A DNA stretch of 25,896 nucleotides from CAYJKB01 sp964370625. GTDB taxonomy: Bacteria > Bacillota > Clostridia > Oscillospirales > Butyricicoccaceae. The notes beneath the pieces are model-generated. The model made no database searches and was not told where the DNA came from. It saw nothing but the letters and a program-made list of their open reading frames with translations. Below are positions 16,044 through 23,108 of this stretch, one piece after another. The stretch covers positions 1-25,896 of the forward strand of contig CAYJKB010000031.1 in assembly GCA_964370625.1 (NCBI GenBank). The letters are read 5' to 3'. Each line of letters opens with the position of its first letter. Positions within the stretch are counted from its first letter, which is position 1. A program made the translations under genes and the position numbers.

Positions 16044-16069
16044 AAGGTGTGACTGATTGGTCACACCTT
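16044..16069 (-). terminator. Terminator of the DUF1540 gene
   Basis: AAGGTGTGAC (16044-16053) pairs perfectly with GTCACACCTT (16060-16069) around a 6-nt loop. The minus-strand exit is T-rich. Confidence 0.8.
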
Positions 16070-16139
16070 AAATGGTAAAAAAGTTTTGAAAATAAAATTA
16101 AAAAGAAGTTTGCATTAATCGCACAAAACAGCTAAAAGC

Positions 16140-16304
16140 TTACTTGCATGAAAAACTTTGACAGTCAGTACATTTGCATTCAGTTGGATTCATCTCATGC
16201 GTACCAATTTTTATTGCATTAAGTGAACAATAATTTGAAGCAGAACCACAATGATGCTTACATTGATCTACCGTACATTCGATACTTTTATTTGGTTTAT
16301 TCAT
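16140..16304 (-). CDS. DUF1540 cysteine-rich small protein
   Basis: This 54-residue protein has eight cysteines in the DUF1540 layout: IECTVDQCKHHCGSASNYCSLNAIKIG followed by ECKCTDCQSFSC. Such small proteins are widespread in Clostridia and are presumed to bind metal; their role is not known to me. GAAAGGAG stands 8 nt before the ATG at 16304; the frame stays open to 16334, but that region contains the ribosome site. Upstream, on the minus strand, AATATT (16360-16365) and CATAATAA (16337-16344) are 15 bp apart, loosely like a sigma-E sporulation promoter. It is divergent from a 49-residue small gene. Confidence 0.85.
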   Translation of the reverse strand: MNKPNKSIECTVDQCKHHCGSASNYCSLNAIKIGTHEMNPTECKCTDCQSFSCK

Positions 16305-16436
16305 AAAAAAATCTCCTTTCGACATAAGCGTCATTATTATTATGGAGCATTTTGAAGAAAATATTTATTAAATTCTAAAATTTTTTAGTGAATATATTTT
16401 TTATAAAAGGATATATTAAAAAACGAGGTGATTTTT

Positions 16437-16586
16437 ATGAAAGATGATAGAAAGCAACAAATACCACAGGATTATGAAAGTTTGAGCCATTATTTCAATA
16501 AACCAAGACAAACAAACTATGATAATGAGGTTTATGAAGAGATGATAGACGATATACATGATCCAACAGGGACACAAATTTGGTAA
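16437..16586 (+). CDS. Uncharacterised 49-residue protein
   Basis: A short ORF begins with ATG at 16437, seven nt after GAGGTG, and ends at TAA 16584-16586. It encodes 49 residues, MKDDRKQQIPQDYESLSHYF at the start and EEMIDDIHDPTGTQIW at the end. It is acidic, hydrophilic and rich in Asp, Gln and Tyr, with no cysteine, signal peptide or membrane helix. A perfect terminator 8 nt downstream supports it as a real monocistronic gene. I do not recognise the family. The upstream stretch has GAATATA (16390-16396) and TATATTAA (16412-16419), only weakly promoter-like. It lies between DUF1540 and the tRNA operon. Confidence 0.65.
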   Translation: MKDDRKQQIPQDYESLSHYFNKPRQTNYDNEVYEEMIDDIHDPTGTQIW

Positions 16587-16594
16587 TAAATAAG

Positions 16595-16628
16595 AAAAAA
16601 CCTTGTAGAATTAACTACAAGGTTTTTT
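16595..16628 (+). terminator. Terminator of the 49-residue gene
   Basis: AAAAAACCTTGTA pairs with TACAAGGTTTTTT. Its last base abuts the CCA end of the tRNA-Gly on the other strand, and it can also terminate the tRNA operon. Confidence 0.8.
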
Positions 16629-16703
16629 GGAGCGGATGACGAGGCTCGAACTCGCTACCTCCACCTTGGCAAGGTGGCGCTCTACCAGATGAGCTACATC
16701 CGC
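16628..16703 (-). tRNA. tRNA-Gly (GCC)
   Basis: Acceptor stem GCGGATG/CATCCGC; anticodon GCC in the loop of CCACC/GGTGG; T arm GTTCGAGCC; CCA encoded. Last gene of the Asp-Phe-Gly operon. Confidence 0.95.
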
Positions 16704-16705
16704 AT

Positions 16706-16781
16706 TGGTGCCTCCGGACGGAATCGAACCGCCGACACGGGGATTTTCAATCCCCTGCTCTACCGACTGAGCTACAGAGGC
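16706..16781 (-). tRNA. tRNA-Phe (GAA)
   Basis: Acceptor stem GCCTCTG/CGGAGGC; anticodon GAA in the loop of GGGGA/TCCCC; T arm GTTCGATTC; discriminator A and CCA encoded. Two bases separate it from tRNA-Gly. Confidence 0.95.
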
Positions 16782-16802
16782 AAGTGCTACATAATTGTTT
16801 AA

Positions 16803-16879
16803 TGGCGACCCAGATGGGACTCGAACCCACGACCTCTAGCGTGACAGGCTAGCGTTCTAACCAACTGAACTACTGGGCC
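16803..16879 (-). tRNA. tRNA-Asp (GTC)
   Basis: Acceptor stem GGCCCAG/CTGGGTC; anticodon GTC in the loop of CTAGC/GCTAG; T arm GTTCGAGTC; discriminator G and CCA encoded. First gene of the operon. Confidence 0.95.
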
Positions 16880-16899
16880 ACAAGTGATGCAGCTTTTAT

Positions 16900-16928
16900 A
16901 GTATATTACAGATATTTGGATTTGTCAA
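16900..16928 (-). promoter_or_regulatory. tRNA operon promoter
   Basis: On the minus strand TTGACA (16923-16928) and TATACT (16900-16905) are 17 bp apart, immediately upstream of tRNA-Asp. Confidence 0.75.
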
Positions 16929-17112
16929 CACTTTTTAGAAAAAAAGTTTTATTTTTTTTGAAATTATTTTTCAAGCCAAAAAGTAGCCTAATATAACACA
17001 TATTATAATAAGTAGCAAATCAATCAAAATAGGGCATATTATATCTTGTTTTATACTTTCTAAAAGATATTCGAAATATATAAAGATAGATATTGGCTAA
17101 AAGTGTTGACAA
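16922..17112. repeat. Inverted copies of the tRNA-operon -35 region
   Basis: TTGTCAACACTTTTTAG (16922-16938) and CTAAAAGTGTTGACAA (17097-17112) are inverted copies differing by one A. Each contains a TTGACA -35, facing outward. The right copy is followed 17 bp later by TAGAGT (17129-17134). The DNA between the arms holds nothing else that I recognise. Confidence 0.55.
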
Positions 17113-17145
17113 GTTTAGGATTAATCATTAGAGTAAAATTACAGT

Positions 17146-17361
17146 TTAGCTAAGAAGATCTTCGATAACTTCATCAAAATGAAATTCAGAGACATCATTT
17201 GTATTAAGGAGGTTTTCGATGTGAACGACATATGCCACATCAATAGAAATATCTTTGATTCGCTTAATTTCTTGACCGTCTTTTATCAGTCGAATTCCAT
17301 AAGATTTATAGTTTCCATGTTCTTCGCTGAAATATGTTTCGCTATAAATTTGATAAGTCAT
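17146..17361 (-). CDS. DUF6514-like small protein under tandem Spo0A boxes
   Basis: This 71-residue soluble protein has no named function. It has short strands (MTYQIYSETYF, YGIRLIKDGQEI) and then IKDISIDVAYVVHIENLLNTNDVSEFHFDEVIEDLL, the layout I recall for DUF6514. The same C-terminal pattern occurs in the protein at 8602-8868. The frame is open to 17412, but a GGGGGAT ribosome site before the ATG at 17361 supports the shorter form. The promoter region contains an inverted repeat ATTTTGTAT/ATACAAAAT, and directly upstream are two perfect TGTCGAA boxes 10 bp apart. It is divergent from dinB. The link to Spo0A suggests a role at the onset of sporulation or stationary phase, by inference. Confidence 0.75.
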   Translation of the reverse strand: MTYQIYSETYFSEEHGNYKSYGIRLIKDGQEIKRIKDISIDVAYVVHIENLLNTNDVSEFHFDEVIEDLLS

Positions 17362-17380
17362 GATGATATCCCCCGATGCT

Positions 17381-17415
17381 ATTTTGTATAATAATACTCT
17401 TTTTGCATACAAAAT
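17381..17415 (-). promoter_or_regulatory. Promoter of the DUF6514-like gene within an inverted repeat
   Basis: ATTTTGTAT (17381-17389) and ATACAAAAT (17407-17415) are perfect 9-bp inverted arms, 17 bp apart. On the minus strand they supply TTGTAT (17407-17412) and TATACA (17385-17390), a 16-bp-spaced promoter. The symmetry could be an operator or just the two hexamers. Confidence 0.45.
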
Positions 17416-17417
17416 AA

Positions 17418-17434
17418 TGTCGAATTTTGTCGAA
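17418..17434 (+). promoter_or_regulatory. Tandem Spo0A boxes
   Basis: TGTCGAA occurs at 17418-17424 and again at 17428-17434, separated by TTT. Both match the Spo0A box in all seven positions, and the 10-bp period matches the tandem 0A boxes of the Bacillus subtilis abrB promoter. They lie directly upstream of the -35 of the DUF6514-like gene and about 190 bp upstream of dinB. Confidence 0.65.
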
Positions 17435-17620
17435 TGAAATCACACAGCTACACACAAAAAAATAAAGAGTTTTTAGTATTTTTATACATAATGACTTATT
17501 AGAGATATCGAAAAATGTAGAAAGTTTACATAACATATAATTATTGCACAATAATAAAATGTTATATTGATAAGATGAACAAAAAAAGGCTATTTAACAA
17601 TAAAAAAAGAGGTGAAAAAA

Positions 17621-18814
17621 TTGGAAAGAAATATACTACATTGTGATTGCAACTCTTTTTTTGCGTCAGTAGAATTGCTAAAATATCCACATCTGACAGA
17701 CAAGCCAGTAGCAGTTTGTGGAGACCCAAAAAGCAGAAAAGGGATTATTTTAGCAAAAAATGAAATAGCAAAAAGCTATAGAATTCAAACAGCTGAGACG
17801 GTTTGGAGTGCAAAACGCAAATGCCCAGAGCTTATTTTACTGCCTTCTCATCATGAGGAATATGCAAAATATTCCTCCATTATAAATGAAATTTATTATA
17901 GGTACACAGATTTAGTAGAGCCATTTGGAATTGATGAATCATGGCTTGATGTAACAGGTAGCCTACATCTTTTTGGGGGTGATGTATTAGCTTTAGCAGA
18001 TGAAATTAGAAGAACAGTCAAACATGAAACAGGCATAACAATTTCTATTGGTGTTTCTTTTAATAAAGCATTTGCAAAGCTTGGGAGTGATTATAAAAAA
18101 CCTGATGCAATCACACACATATCACACGATATGTTGGAAAAGATAGCTTTTCCCCTGCCAGTATCAGATTTTTTACATGTGGGTAAATATACAGTGAATG
18201 TATTAAATATGCATGGAATTTATACAATAGGTGAATTTTATAAATGTTCCAGTAAGTTTTTGGAAGACTTGTTGGGCAAAACGGGGAAAACACTTTATGA
18301 TACGTTACATTGTAATGACATGTATCCTGTCAGAAGCTACAGTGAAAAAAGAGATGTAAAATCAGTAGGTAATGGGACAACGTTTAAGAATGATTTGGTG
18401 TCAAGGGAAAGTATTAAATCAGCTGTGATTACGCTATCAGATACAGTGGCGATGAGATTAAGAAAATATAACTTAAAGTGCTCCACAGTGCAAATAGTAG
18501 TCAAATATCCTAATTTTAAGTCTATTACAAGACAGATACCGTTAGCAGAACCTACATTATTATCACGTGATATTTCGTCAAAAGCTATGGAACTTATCGA
18601 AAAAGCGGTGCCTAGTGGAACAGCTATTAGAATGATAACAATTACTGCTTTAGGACTTGTTGATGTTACATTATCAAGCAAACAAATCACTCTTTTTGCT
18701 GAAGAGCAGAGTGAATTAAATAATGAAAAAATAGAAAATTTGGAAAATGCAGTATATAAAATCAAGCAAAAATATGGAAAAAATTCCATTTTTCACATTA
18801 AAAAAGACAGTTAA
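17621..18814 (+). CDS. dinB: DNA polymerase IV (Y-family translesion polymerase)
   Basis: The product of 397 residues copies damaged templates and lacks proofreading. The catalytic acidic residues are in ILHCDCNSFFASVE at the N-terminus and GIDESWLDV around residue 105; the finger, thumb and little-finger regions follow in normal order. A clamp-binding motif, QITLF, sits about 40 residues from the end. A GTG at 17612 is in frame, but it belongs to the ribosome site AGAGGTG, which is 6 nt before the TTG at 17621; a TTG start is therefore likely. I find no LexA-type GAAC-N4-GTTC box upstream. A short inverted repeat spans the stop codon. Confidence 0.92.
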   Translation: MERNILHCDCNSFFASVELLKYPHLTDKPVAVCGDPKSRKGIILAKNEIAKSYRIQTAETVWSAKRKCPELILLPSHHEEYAKYSSIINEIYYRYTDLVEPFGIDESWLDVTGSLHLFGGDVLALADEIRRTVKHETGITISIGVSFNKAFAKLGSDYKKPDAITHISHDMLEKIAFPLPVSDFLHVGKYTVNVLNMHGIYTIGEFYKCSSKFLEDLLGKTGKTLYDTLHCNDMYPVRSYSEKRDVKSVGNGTTFKNDLVSRESIKSAVITLSDTVAMRLRKYNLKCSTVQIVVKYPNFKSITRQIPLAEPTLLSRDISSKAMELIEKAVPSGTAIRMITITALGLVDVTLSSKQITLFAEEQSELNNEKIENLENAVYKIKQKYGKNSIFHIKKDS

Positions 18815-18860
18815 AATGGAATTTTAAGGTAATAATTGAGCCTTTGTGTAAAAAATACCT

Positions 18861-18890
18861 AAAAATACAAATAATATTTGTTGTATTTTT
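18861..18890. terminator. Terminator-like hairpin after dinB
   Basis: AAAAATACAA (18861-18870) pairs perfectly with TTGTATTTTT (18881-18890). The T tract forms part of the stem, so it can act in either direction. Confidence 0.55.
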
Positions 18891-18914
18891 GAATAAATAT
18901 ACGTATACAATATA

Positions 18915-18943
18915 TTGATTTATTCAACAAAGTTTGTTAGAAT
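18915..18943 (+). promoter_or_regulatory. Promoter of the EAL phosphodiesterase gene
   Basis: TTGATT (18915-18920) and TAGAAT (18938-18943) are 17 bp apart, leaving a leader of about 60 nt. Confidence 0.55.
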
Positions 18944-19010
18944 GAAATTGTGATTAGTGGAGAAGTTCACACCGAATTATCCGTTTTTATTTTTACAGGA
19001 GGTCTTTATT

Positions 19011-21911
19011 ATGAAGAGAAATAAAATAATTAGCATGTCTATGTTTATAATTATGGCAATAATAAGCCTATCAATTACACAGGTAAATGCACAAGAAAAT
19101 GATGAAGTAATAAGAGTTGGTTATTACGCAAATTTCACAGATTTTGTTTATGATTTGGATAGCCTTGATGAAAAAGGTTATGGTTATGAAGTTTTTGAAA
19201 AGCTAGAAGAAATTAGCGATTTGAAATTTGAGTATATACCAATACAGGGTGATTTAATCGATGCTATTAATAGCGGATATATTGATGTGGGTGGATTTGC
19301 AATCAGAAATGATGATAGACGAAGCGAAGTTTTGTTTTCGGAATATCCATTTAGCAAAACCTATGTTGCTCTGATGAGTAGAGATATGGATATGAGATAT
19401 AATACGCCAGAATTGATTGATGGAAAAACAGTTGCAACATATGAAGGAAACTATGCGCAGAAATATTTAGATATCTATTGTGAAAGAACAGGAATTTCAG
19501 TGGAATATGTTTATGGTGATATAGATAATTATATGAACCTTGAAACACATTTTATTATAAAATACTCTGAAGATAAAGAAAAAGAATTTCAAAACAATGT
19601 GCTAAATTTAGGTATATTTAATATGTATCTAATGGCAGGGTTTGACAACCAGGATATGCTTGAAAAAATTGATGATGTATTTTTACAACTTGTTACCACA
19701 GAAGGAAACTATTTTCTAGAATTAGAAGAAAAATATCTAGCAAATAATATTGAGTTAAATCATAGGGGGATTACAGAAAGAGAAATTAATATTTTAAGAA
19801 GTAAACCGTTAGAAGTGGGTTATGTTGCGGATTATAGACCAATTTCTTACACAAACGAGCAAGGATTACCAGATGGTGCTATGGTTGAAACTTTGAATAG
19901 TTTTGCAGATATTTATGGATTTGAAGTTAATTATCATCCATATAGTACAGATGATGACCCATCAGTATATGAAAACTATGACATGCTACTAACTATGTAT
20001 GGAGAGGAAGAGGATGTAGCGCAATATTTTGAGTCAACGGAAACTTATTATCAAATAGATTTATATGCACAAATAAGGAAAGATGTGCATGATTCATCAA
20101 CAACAACTGAGCAAATGATTGAAAAATCACATAAAGTTGGTATGTTGAATTATTTAACGTTTGATTATTATTCTTTTGAAAAAGAGTATCCAAATAATGA
20201 AATATTGATATATTCTGAATGGCATGAATTACTAGATGCATTTGCGGCAAACGAAATTGACATGCTTATCGCAACAGAAAGTGCAGCAACTTATGCAGAA
20301 TTATATTTAGAAGATGAAGCACGTGAGACAATTAATGCGAACGAAAATATATTGATGAAATTTTTTGTAAATAAAGATATTTCAAAAGAATACATACCTG
20401 TTTTTAATATAATGATTGATAGAAAATCATTAAGCGAGTATGAAGAAATATTAAAAACTCATTCAAATGCATTCTATCCAAAGCCTACAGTAGATCCTAT
20501 TGAATTTATAACAGATAACTGGTATTATTTTGCTTTAGCTGCGCTTGCTATAGGATGTGTCGTTGTTTCAATTCACCTTAGAAATCAGAAGAAAAAACAA
20601 TTAGAAATATTGCATGCATATAACACAGATTCTCTTACAGGATTTATGGCATTTCATAAATTTAGAGAAACAATTAGCAAACTAACTGAAAAAATTGATG
20701 CAAACGAATATGAAGTTATTTCATTTGATATTGACATGTTTAAAACAATTAACACTCATTTTAGCACAGAAAGAGGAACAAGTGTTATTGTAGCAATCGG
20801 AGTTGCGCTTAAAAATGCATTTGAAAATACTTCAGCGATATTATGTCGCAAAACTGGAGACCAATTTTTGATTTTTAGAAAAATTAATCAAGGTGGAACA
20901 ATGAAACAATTATATGATACTGAAATTTTGCCAGCTATAAAAGAAGTTTTGGGTGAAAAATATAAAGTATCTATGTCATTTGGTAATGTGATTATAGATG
21001 ATGTTAAAGAAGTGGCATCAGCAATTATTGGACAAGCAGATAATGCAAGAGTTTCAGGGAAAAATATACATAGCACAACATTTATCACTTTTGACACGAA
21101 AATGCGTAAAACATATGAAGACAAGATTAATATTACATTCCGAATGGAACAAGCAGTAAAAGATAAAGAATTTTCTATAGTTTTTCAGCCTAAAGTAGAT
21201 TTTAAAACATTAAAAGTAAGTGGAGCAGAGGCATTAGTGCGTTGGAATCCAAAATTCGGTGATACAATATATCCAGATCAATTTATTCCAGTATTTGAAC
21301 AAAATGGATTTATCGCATCATTAGATTTATATGTTCTTGATGAAGTTTGTAAATTTATTAAAAAAAATAATAGAAAAATCAAATTGCCTAGAATTTCTGT
21401 CAACCTATCAGCACATACAGTGCTAAGTGATAATATATTAAATAGAGTTTCAGATGTTTTGGAAATCTATAAAGTTTCATCAAATGAACTTGAACTTGAA
21501 CTCACTGAAAGTGCAATTGAAACAGATGCAGAAAAATTCTTGCTAAGAGTAAAACAATTTAAAAAGTTAGGTTTTGCAATTTCAATTGATGACTTTGGAG
21601 CTGGTGTATCTTCGCTAAATAGATTATCTGCAATTGAAGCTGATGTTTTAAAACTAGACAAAGCATTTTTCGACTTAAAAGGTCAAGGTGGGAAAAGTGC
21701 AATTGTAGTAGCTAATGTTATTAATATGGCGAAAGAAATGGATATGAAAGTTGTTGCAGAGGGAGTTGAAACTTTTGCACAAGCACTATGGCTTAGAGAA
21801 ATTGAATGTGATTATGCACAAGGATATTACTTTGAAAAACCTATGAAACCAGAAGCTTTTGAAGAGTTGCTAGAATCAAATAAAGTTTATTCAATTAATA
21901 TCACTGCATAA
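19011..21911 (+). CDS. Membrane c-di-GMP phosphodiesterase: two SBP3-like sensors, degenerate GGDEF, EAL
   Basis: This 966-residue protein starts with a signal peptide (MKRNKIISM to VNA) and two extracytoplasmic regions of the bacterial solute-binding family 3 type (about 28-245 and 258-490), each with an 'RVGY' or 'EVGY' opening strand. One membrane helix (about 504-524) leads into the cytoplasm. The GGDEF domain is degenerate: the signature is TGDQF at 615-619, so cyclase activity is unlikely. The EAL domain looks active: EALVRW at 740, VNLSAH, ELELTES, IDDFGAG, LKLDK, VVAEGVET and AQGYYFEKP are all there. It is expected to cleave c-di-GMP in response to a periplasm-facing ligand such as an amino acid. 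GGAGG precedes the ATG at 19011; the open frame to 18957 has no ribosome site. Confidence 0.9.
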   Translation: MKRNKIISMSMFIIMAIISLSITQVNAQENDEVIRVGYYANFTDFVYDLDSLDEKGYGYEVFEKLEEISDLKFEYIPIQGDLIDAINSGYIDVGGFAIRNDDRRSEVLFSEYPFSKTYVALMSRDMDMRYNTPELIDGKTVATYEGNYAQKYLDIYCERTGISVEYVYGDIDNYMNLETHFIIKYSEDKEKEFQNNVLNLGIFNMYLMAGFDNQDMLEKIDDVFLQLVTTEGNYFLELEEKYLANNIELNHRGITEREINILRSKPLEVGYVADYRPISYTNEQGLPDGAMVETLNSFADIYGFEVNYHPYSTDDDPSVYENYDMLLTMYGEEEDVAQYFESTETYYQIDLYAQIRKDVHDSSTTTEQMIEKSHKVGMLNYLTFDYYSFEKEYPNNEILIYSEWHELLDAFAANEIDMLIATESAATYAELYLEDEARETINANENILMKFFVNKDISKEYIPVFNIMIDRKSLSEYEEILKTHSNAFYPKPTVDPIEFITDNWYYFALAALAIGCVVVSIHLRNQKKKQLEILHAYNTDSLTGFMAFHKFRETISKLTEKIDANEYEVISFDIDMFKTINTHFSTERGTSVIVAIGVALKNAFENTSAILCRKTGDQFLIFRKINQGGTMKQLYDTEILPAIKEVLGEKYKVSMSFGNVIIDDVKEVASAIIGQADNARVSGKNIHSTTFITFDTKMRKTYEDKINITFRMEQAVKDKEFSIVFQPKVDFKTLKVSGAEALVRWNPKFGDTIYPDQFIPVFEQNGFIASLDLYVLDEVCKFIKKNNRKIKLPRISVNLSAHTVLSDNILNRVSDVLEIYKVSSNELELELTESAIETDAEKFLLRVKQFKKLGFAISIDDFGAGVSSLNRLSAIEADVLKLDKAFFDLKGQGGKSAIVVANVINMAKEMDMKVVAEGVETFAQALWLREIECDYAQGYYFEKPMKPEAFEELLESNKVYSINITA

Positions 21912-21939
21912 AAAATGAATTTATAGCGAGAAATAATTA

Positions 21940-21987
21940 AAAACCCCTTCTTATAACAAGGCAGAAGCCAGTATAAGAAGGGGTTTT
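21940..21987. terminator. Bidirectional terminator after the EAL gene
   Basis: AAAACCCCTTCTTATA (21940-21955) pairs with the matching arm 21972-21987, a perfect 16-bp stem between convergent genes. Confidence 0.88.
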
Positions 21988-21997
21988 GTGATTGAAA

Positions 21998-22597
21998 TTA
22001 TGCAGAATATGTTCTAACTCTTAAAGGAATACCAATTTTTTCAGCTAAAGCACGACTTAATTCAATATCGTCGTCACCAATTACATCTACAACAGTAAAA
22101 GCAACATTTTCGACATAATTGCTTACGTTTTTAGCAAATTTCAGCATTTCTTCAAAAGAATGCTCTCCGAAACAAGGCTGAGTAACTGCTAAATACTTTT
22201 CTTTATCAGGCGAATTTAAGCTGATAGAAACAGTATCAAATACATTAAACAGTTCTTCTGTGGATTGACCATGAATTAAATTTGAAAGCCCATTTGTATT
22301 AATTCTAATTGGAATATTGCTAATAGTTCTAATATACTTACATACTTCGCCAGCTTCTTTTAAACGTTCTGAAGGTTCGCCGAATCCGCAAAAAACGATT
22401 TCATCAAAGTCAGCAAGGTTGAAATTATCAAACTGAGCAATAATTTCTGAAACAGTAGGCTCACGTTCAAGCCAAAGAGAATCAATTTCTCCAACAAAAT
22501 CACTAGTATTACGAATACAAAATGTACATGCACATGGACATTTATTTGTCATATTAACATATAATCCGTTACCAGATTTGTATAAAATATTATTCAT
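21998..22597 (-). CDS. Radical SAM protein, TatD-associated type
   Basis: This small radical SAM protein of 199 residues has the cluster motif CPCACTFC (CxxxCxxC) at about residues 20-27, then CGFGEPSERL (the SAM-contacting GGE-like segment), RINTNGL and SISLNSPDKEKY. The opening GLYVNMTNKCPCACTFCIRN and the size match the family I recall as 'TatD family-associated radical SAM', whose reaction is unknown. It carries no second cluster domain. The ATG at 22597 lies one base after the stop of the ECF gene, with only a distant AAAGGA, so it is probably made by translational coupling in the B6 operon. No tatD gene is next to it here, which is unusual for the family name. Confidence 0.82.
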   Translation of the reverse strand: MNNILYKSGNGLYVNMTNKCPCACTFCIRNTSDFVGEIDSLWLEREPTVSEIIAQFDNFNLADFDEIVFCGFGEPSERLKEAGEVCKYIRTISNIPIRINTNGLSNLIHGQSTEELFNVFDTVSISLNSPDKEKYLAVTQPCFGEHSFEEMLKFAKNVSNYVENVAFTVVDVIGDDDIELSRALAEKIGIPLRVRTYSA

Positions 22598-22598
22598 A

Positions 22599-23108
22599 TT
22601 AATTACTTTTAATCCTTTCTAAAATACGAAGTTTATCCATTGTTGTCCCAATAGCTAAATAGCACACAAAACTTCCTAAAGGCTGCATAATTCCAACAGG
22701 GATACGAAGAATAACAGCCATAGGGTTGCCGAAAATTATAATTTCAGCAATAACATAACCTATTAAACCTATAATAGATGCGATTATTGCAAAAGTAATA
22801 TTACGAGGATTTACAAGTGTGTCAGATTTTTTAAAGAACACTAAAGCCATTAAAGATTTAATAATTATAGTTGGAATAAACCAAATAGCAGCCCCAGTTG
22901 CAATATCTGCAAGTCCTGCACCAATAGCAGCGGCAGCTATTGCATATGGAGTTGGCAAAATACATGCAGCAAGATAAATAAAAGTATCACCTAAGTGAAT
23001 ATATCCATTTCCAGTTGGAATATGTAGTAAATACGCTGTTGCAAGAAAAATTAAAGATGCAAACAAAGAGGAAGTTGAAAGTAATCTTGTTTTAGAATTA
23101 GTTATCAT
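22599..23108 (-). CDS. ECF transporter S-component, probably for vitamin B6
   Basis: This 169-residue membrane protein has about six hydrophobic helices. Features of an ECF substrate-binding subunit are HIPTGNGYIHLGDTFIYLAACILP in the first third and PVGIMQPLGSFVCYLAIG near the end. S-components bind a vitamin with high affinity and use a shared energising module encoded elsewhere. The gene overlaps the pyridoxamine kinase gene by 11 nt, so the likely substrate is pyridoxine or a related B6 form, as for PdxU-type subunits; that is inference from context. AAAGGAGG lies 6 nt before the ATG at 23108, inside the upstream gene. The radical SAM gene follows after one base. Confidence 0.85.
   Translation of the reverse strand: MITNSKTRLLSTSSLFASLIFLATAYLLHIPTGNGYIHLGDTFIYLAACILPTPYAIAAAAIGAGLADIATGAAIWFIPTIIIKSLMALVFFKKSDTLVNPRNITFAIIASIIGLIGYVIAEIIIFGNPMAVILRIPVGIMQPLGSFVCYLAIGTTMDKLRILERIKSN

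Noticed and set aside
16318..16324. A further perfect Spo0A box (TTCGACA on the plus strand) ahead of DUF1540
   Set aside because: It overlaps the ribosome site of the gene, is single, and lies downstream of any likely promoter; chance is the simpler explanation.
17416..17620. LexA/SOS operator for dinB
   Set aside because: No GAAC-N4-GTTC type site is present upstream of dinB.
18944..19010. c-di-GMP riboswitch ahead of the EAL gene
   Set aside because: The leader is about 60 nt with no GEMM-type core.
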